58,966 nucleotides of DNA, taken from NCBI GenBank assembly GCA_963923035.1, contig CAWUKT010000043.1, forward strand, positions 1 to 58,966. Direction: 5' to 3'. The translations under genes were made by a program, and so were the position numbers. This document shows positions 57,480 through 58,966 of the stretch, in pieces; position 1 is the first letter of the stretch, and each line of letters starts with the position of its first letter. The notes under the pieces are model-generated. The model was given only the letters and a program-made list of their open reading frames with translations, did not search any database and was not told the origin of the DNA. The stretch comes from CAWUKT01 sp963923035. Lineage in GTDB: Bacteria > Bacteroidota > Bacteroidia > J057 > JADKCL01.

Positions 57480-58544
57480 ATGATCCGATACATTCTTTTG
57501 GGGGCGATGCTCCTGCTTGCACTTCCCGCATTCAACCAAAACGTGGTCGCTTACCGGGAAGCCCCCCTCCAGGGCAGCAATTCTTATTTCCTCAACGGCA
57601 CTGCCGTCATCGAAGAACTCGACAACGGCACCCTCCGGTTCCGCCTCAGCAGCGGCTACTCCACCAACAACGGCCCCGACGTCCAGATTTTCCTCACCAA
57701 CAACAGCAACTTCTCCACCCCCGTCAACACCAGCGGAGCCCTGTTCGTAGAGGACGTCGGCAACCAGGGCGGAATCAGTCATTTCTCGGGAGCCTACTCG
57801 AAAAACCTCCCCGGCCTGAACAGCCTCTCCGAATTTGACCACGTCGTCTTTGTCTGCGTCCAATTCGGAGACCTCCACTGGGGCAACGGCAGCTTCGGCA
57901 CCCTCATGACCAATTGCACCGCCACCAGCTCCACCCTCAACGTCTCCAGCTGCGGCACCTATACCGCCCCCAGCGGGGCGACCTTCACGGCCTCCGGCAC
58001 CTACCAGGACATCATCCCCAACGCCGACGGCTGCGACTCCGTCATCACCCTGAACCTCACCGTCGGGGAAGTCGACGCCTCCGCCAGCAATACCGGCGCC
58101 GTCCTCTCCGCCAACACCCCCAACGCCACCTACCAGTGGATCGACTGCAACAATGGCAATGCCCCCATCTCAGGCGCGACCAGCCAGAGCTTTGCCCCCT
58201 CTGCGGATGGTTCCTACGCCGTCATCGTCACCGATGGGATGTGCTCTGACACCTCCGCCTGCCTGAGTTTTGCCCTGACCGGGATCGACGAAAATGACCT
58301 TGGCGAAGGCTTCAGCCTTTATCCCAATCCGGCCGTAGACCGGGCGGTCTTGCAGTTGGACGGGGCGAAGGAGCCCGTGGACATCGACGTGTACAGCGCC
58401 ACCGGCGTCATGGTGCGCCAGTGGACCCGGGTGAATGGCTCCGAATTGCAGATGGACCTGACCGACATGGACGCCGGGGTCTATTTCCTCCGCGTCCGGA
58501 ACGACTCCGGCCAGAAAGTGATGCGCCTCCTAAAGCAGCGCTAA
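57480..58544 (+). CDS. DM13-domain T9SS-exported protein
   Basis: The protein has 354 residues with a signal peptide (LLLALPAFNQN). Residues about 25-140 form a DM13-like domain (PLQGSNSYFLNGTAVIEELDNGTLRFRLSSGYSTNNGPDVQIFLTN...ISHFSGAYSKNLPG...VFVCVQFGDLHWG). Then a Bacteroidota module of type SSCGTYTAPSGATFTASGTYQDIIPNADGCDSVITLNL (about 155-195) and a T9SS tail (FSLYPNPAVDRAVLQLD...GVYFLRVRNDSGQKVMRLLKQR). DM13 has been linked to redox and adhesion. A hairpin follows. Confidence 0.88.
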   Translation: MIRYILLGAMLLLALPAFNQNVVAYREAPLQGSNSYFLNGTAVIEELDNGTLRFRLSSGYSTNNGPDVQIFLTNNSNFSTPVNTSGALFVEDVGNQGGISHFSGAYSKNLPGLNSLSEFDHVVFVCVQFGDLHWGNGSFGTLMTNCTATSSTLNVSSCGTYTAPSGATFTASGTYQDIIPNADGCDSVITLNLTVGEVDASASNTGAVLSANTPNATYQWIDCNNGNAPISGATSQSFAPSADGSYAVIVTDGMCSDTSACLSFALTGIDENDLGEGFSLYPNPAVDRAVLQLDGAKEPVDIDVYSATGVMVRQWTRVNGSELQMDLTDMDAGVYFLRVRNDSGQKVMRLLKQR

Positions 58545-58594
58545 AAAATTAGCGGGCCCCTTGGCCGCCGTATTGAGTAGTGATAAAAAGTCGA

Positions 58595-58625
58595 CCGCCC
58601 TTTCCTCGTCAGTAGGAGGGGGCGG
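58595..58625 (+). terminator. Hairpin after the DM13 gene
   Basis: CCGCCC (58595-58600) pairs with GGGCGG (58620-58625), with TTCCTC/GAGG inside. It lies about 50 bp after the stop. Confidence 0.6.
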
Positions 58626-58750
58626 CTGGCGTTGGAGAGAACTGGAATGGATTCCAATACGAGGAGGGAGGAGAGGGCGATGCCTGCGGCCCGGGCTCTC
58701 TGACCTCGATCTCAGCCGGTGCTCCGCCGGCTGAGGATCTCAAGCAAGTC

Positions 58751-58864
58751 GCCGATCCCTATCGCAGATTTATTCTTCCGCATCGCTTGTGGGAACACCA
58801 GGAGATTGGGATTTATTTCCTGAAAGTTGGAACCGAAACCTTGCGCTTGGTGAAGATCGATTGA
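58751..58864 (+). pseudogene. Remnant of a T9SS C-terminal sorting domain
   Basis: The frame ending at TGA 58862-58864 reads EIGIYFLKVGTETLRLVKID, the final strand pair of a type A T9SS sorting domain. Upstream the frame is open but no longer looks like protein (PYRRFILPHRLWEHQ). The rest of the gene has been lost. Confidence 0.6.
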
Positions 58865-58912
58865 CAGACCAGGTGGTCTGGGAAGCATTTGCGTTGCGCA
58901 CCGCCCAAAAAT

Positions 58913-58948
58913 AAAGAGGCCGTCTCATAACCACGAGGCGGCCTCTTT
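58913..58948. terminator. AAAGAGGCCG hairpin at the window end
   Basis: AAAGAGGCCG and CTC (58913-58926) pair with GAG and CGGCCTCTTT (58935-58948), with one mismatch. Its arms match those of the hairpin at 22-54. Confidence 0.7.
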
Positions 58949-58966
58949 CGATTTACCCCCGGTCAG

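Larger units (their letters stand above)
58545..58966. other. Gene-free end of the window
   Basis: No intact gene. It holds the hairpin at 58595-58625, a decayed T9SS tail (58751-58864) and an AAAGAGGCC-type hairpin (58913-58948). Confidence 0.6.

Overview
The window looks like a Bacteroidota chromosome, probably Saprospiria/Lewinella-like. The evidence is several secreted proteins with type IX secretion (T9SS) C-terminal sorting domains, a TonB receptor with a carboxypeptidase-like N-terminal domain paired with a DUF4249-type lipoprotein, and promoters of the Bacteroidota type (TTG, about 20 nt, TAnnTTTG). The flanks (1-12,000 and about 34,700-58,966) are visibly GC-rich. The middle (about 12,100-34,650) is much more AT-rich and looks horizontally acquired.

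Left flank (1-11,948): response regulator, Omp85-like barrel, a 21-bp-period DNA repeat array, a cytochrome-c-like lipoprotein, a small basic protein with its own promoter and terminator, an alpha/beta hydrolase plus sodium:solute symporter operon, an SRPBCC protein, a methanethiol S-methyltransferase (MddA-like), an Omp28-like T9SS protein and a leucine-rich-repeat protein.

Island (about 12,098-34,658): an element inserted at the 3' end of tRNA-Leu(CAG). It carries a large serine recombinase whose reading frame runs antisense through the tRNA, a second large serine recombinase, and a mobilization module (MobC-like, relaxase, two small proteins, VirD4/TraG-type coupling protein, candidate oriT). 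It also carries several immunity-type modules: a DUF4365(DREN)-APAZ plus short Argonaute pair (SPARDA-like) followed by a small beta-rich protein; a JAB-E1 fusion with a possible E2-like protein and no visible ubiquitin-like partner; an NB-ARC-TPR STAND protein preceded by two diverged copies of a structured noncoding block; and an orphan Cas2/SinR-like protein. It reads as a mobilizable defence island. A 7-bp GGGTACC direct repeat at both ends, and a tRNA terminator just beyond the right end, allow the empty site to be reconstructed.

Right flank (34,799-58,966): carboxypeptidase-regulatory-domain outer membrane protein, TonB receptor and DUF4249 lipoprotein, quinone oxidoreductase, Crp-like regulator, a beta-helix/DNRLRE T9SS protein, an SDR lacking its catalytic Tyr, an AraC regulator, a lipase-like hydrolase, an HxlR-regulated cluster with three matching operator-like sites, a frameshifted PHB-depolymerase-like protein without its nucleophile Ser, an N-acetylmuramoyl-L-alanine amidase with T9SS tail, a PD40 propeller, a thioesterase, an OB-fold protein and a DM13 T9SS protein. 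The window ends in a decayed T9SS tail and a hairpin that resembles the one at its start.
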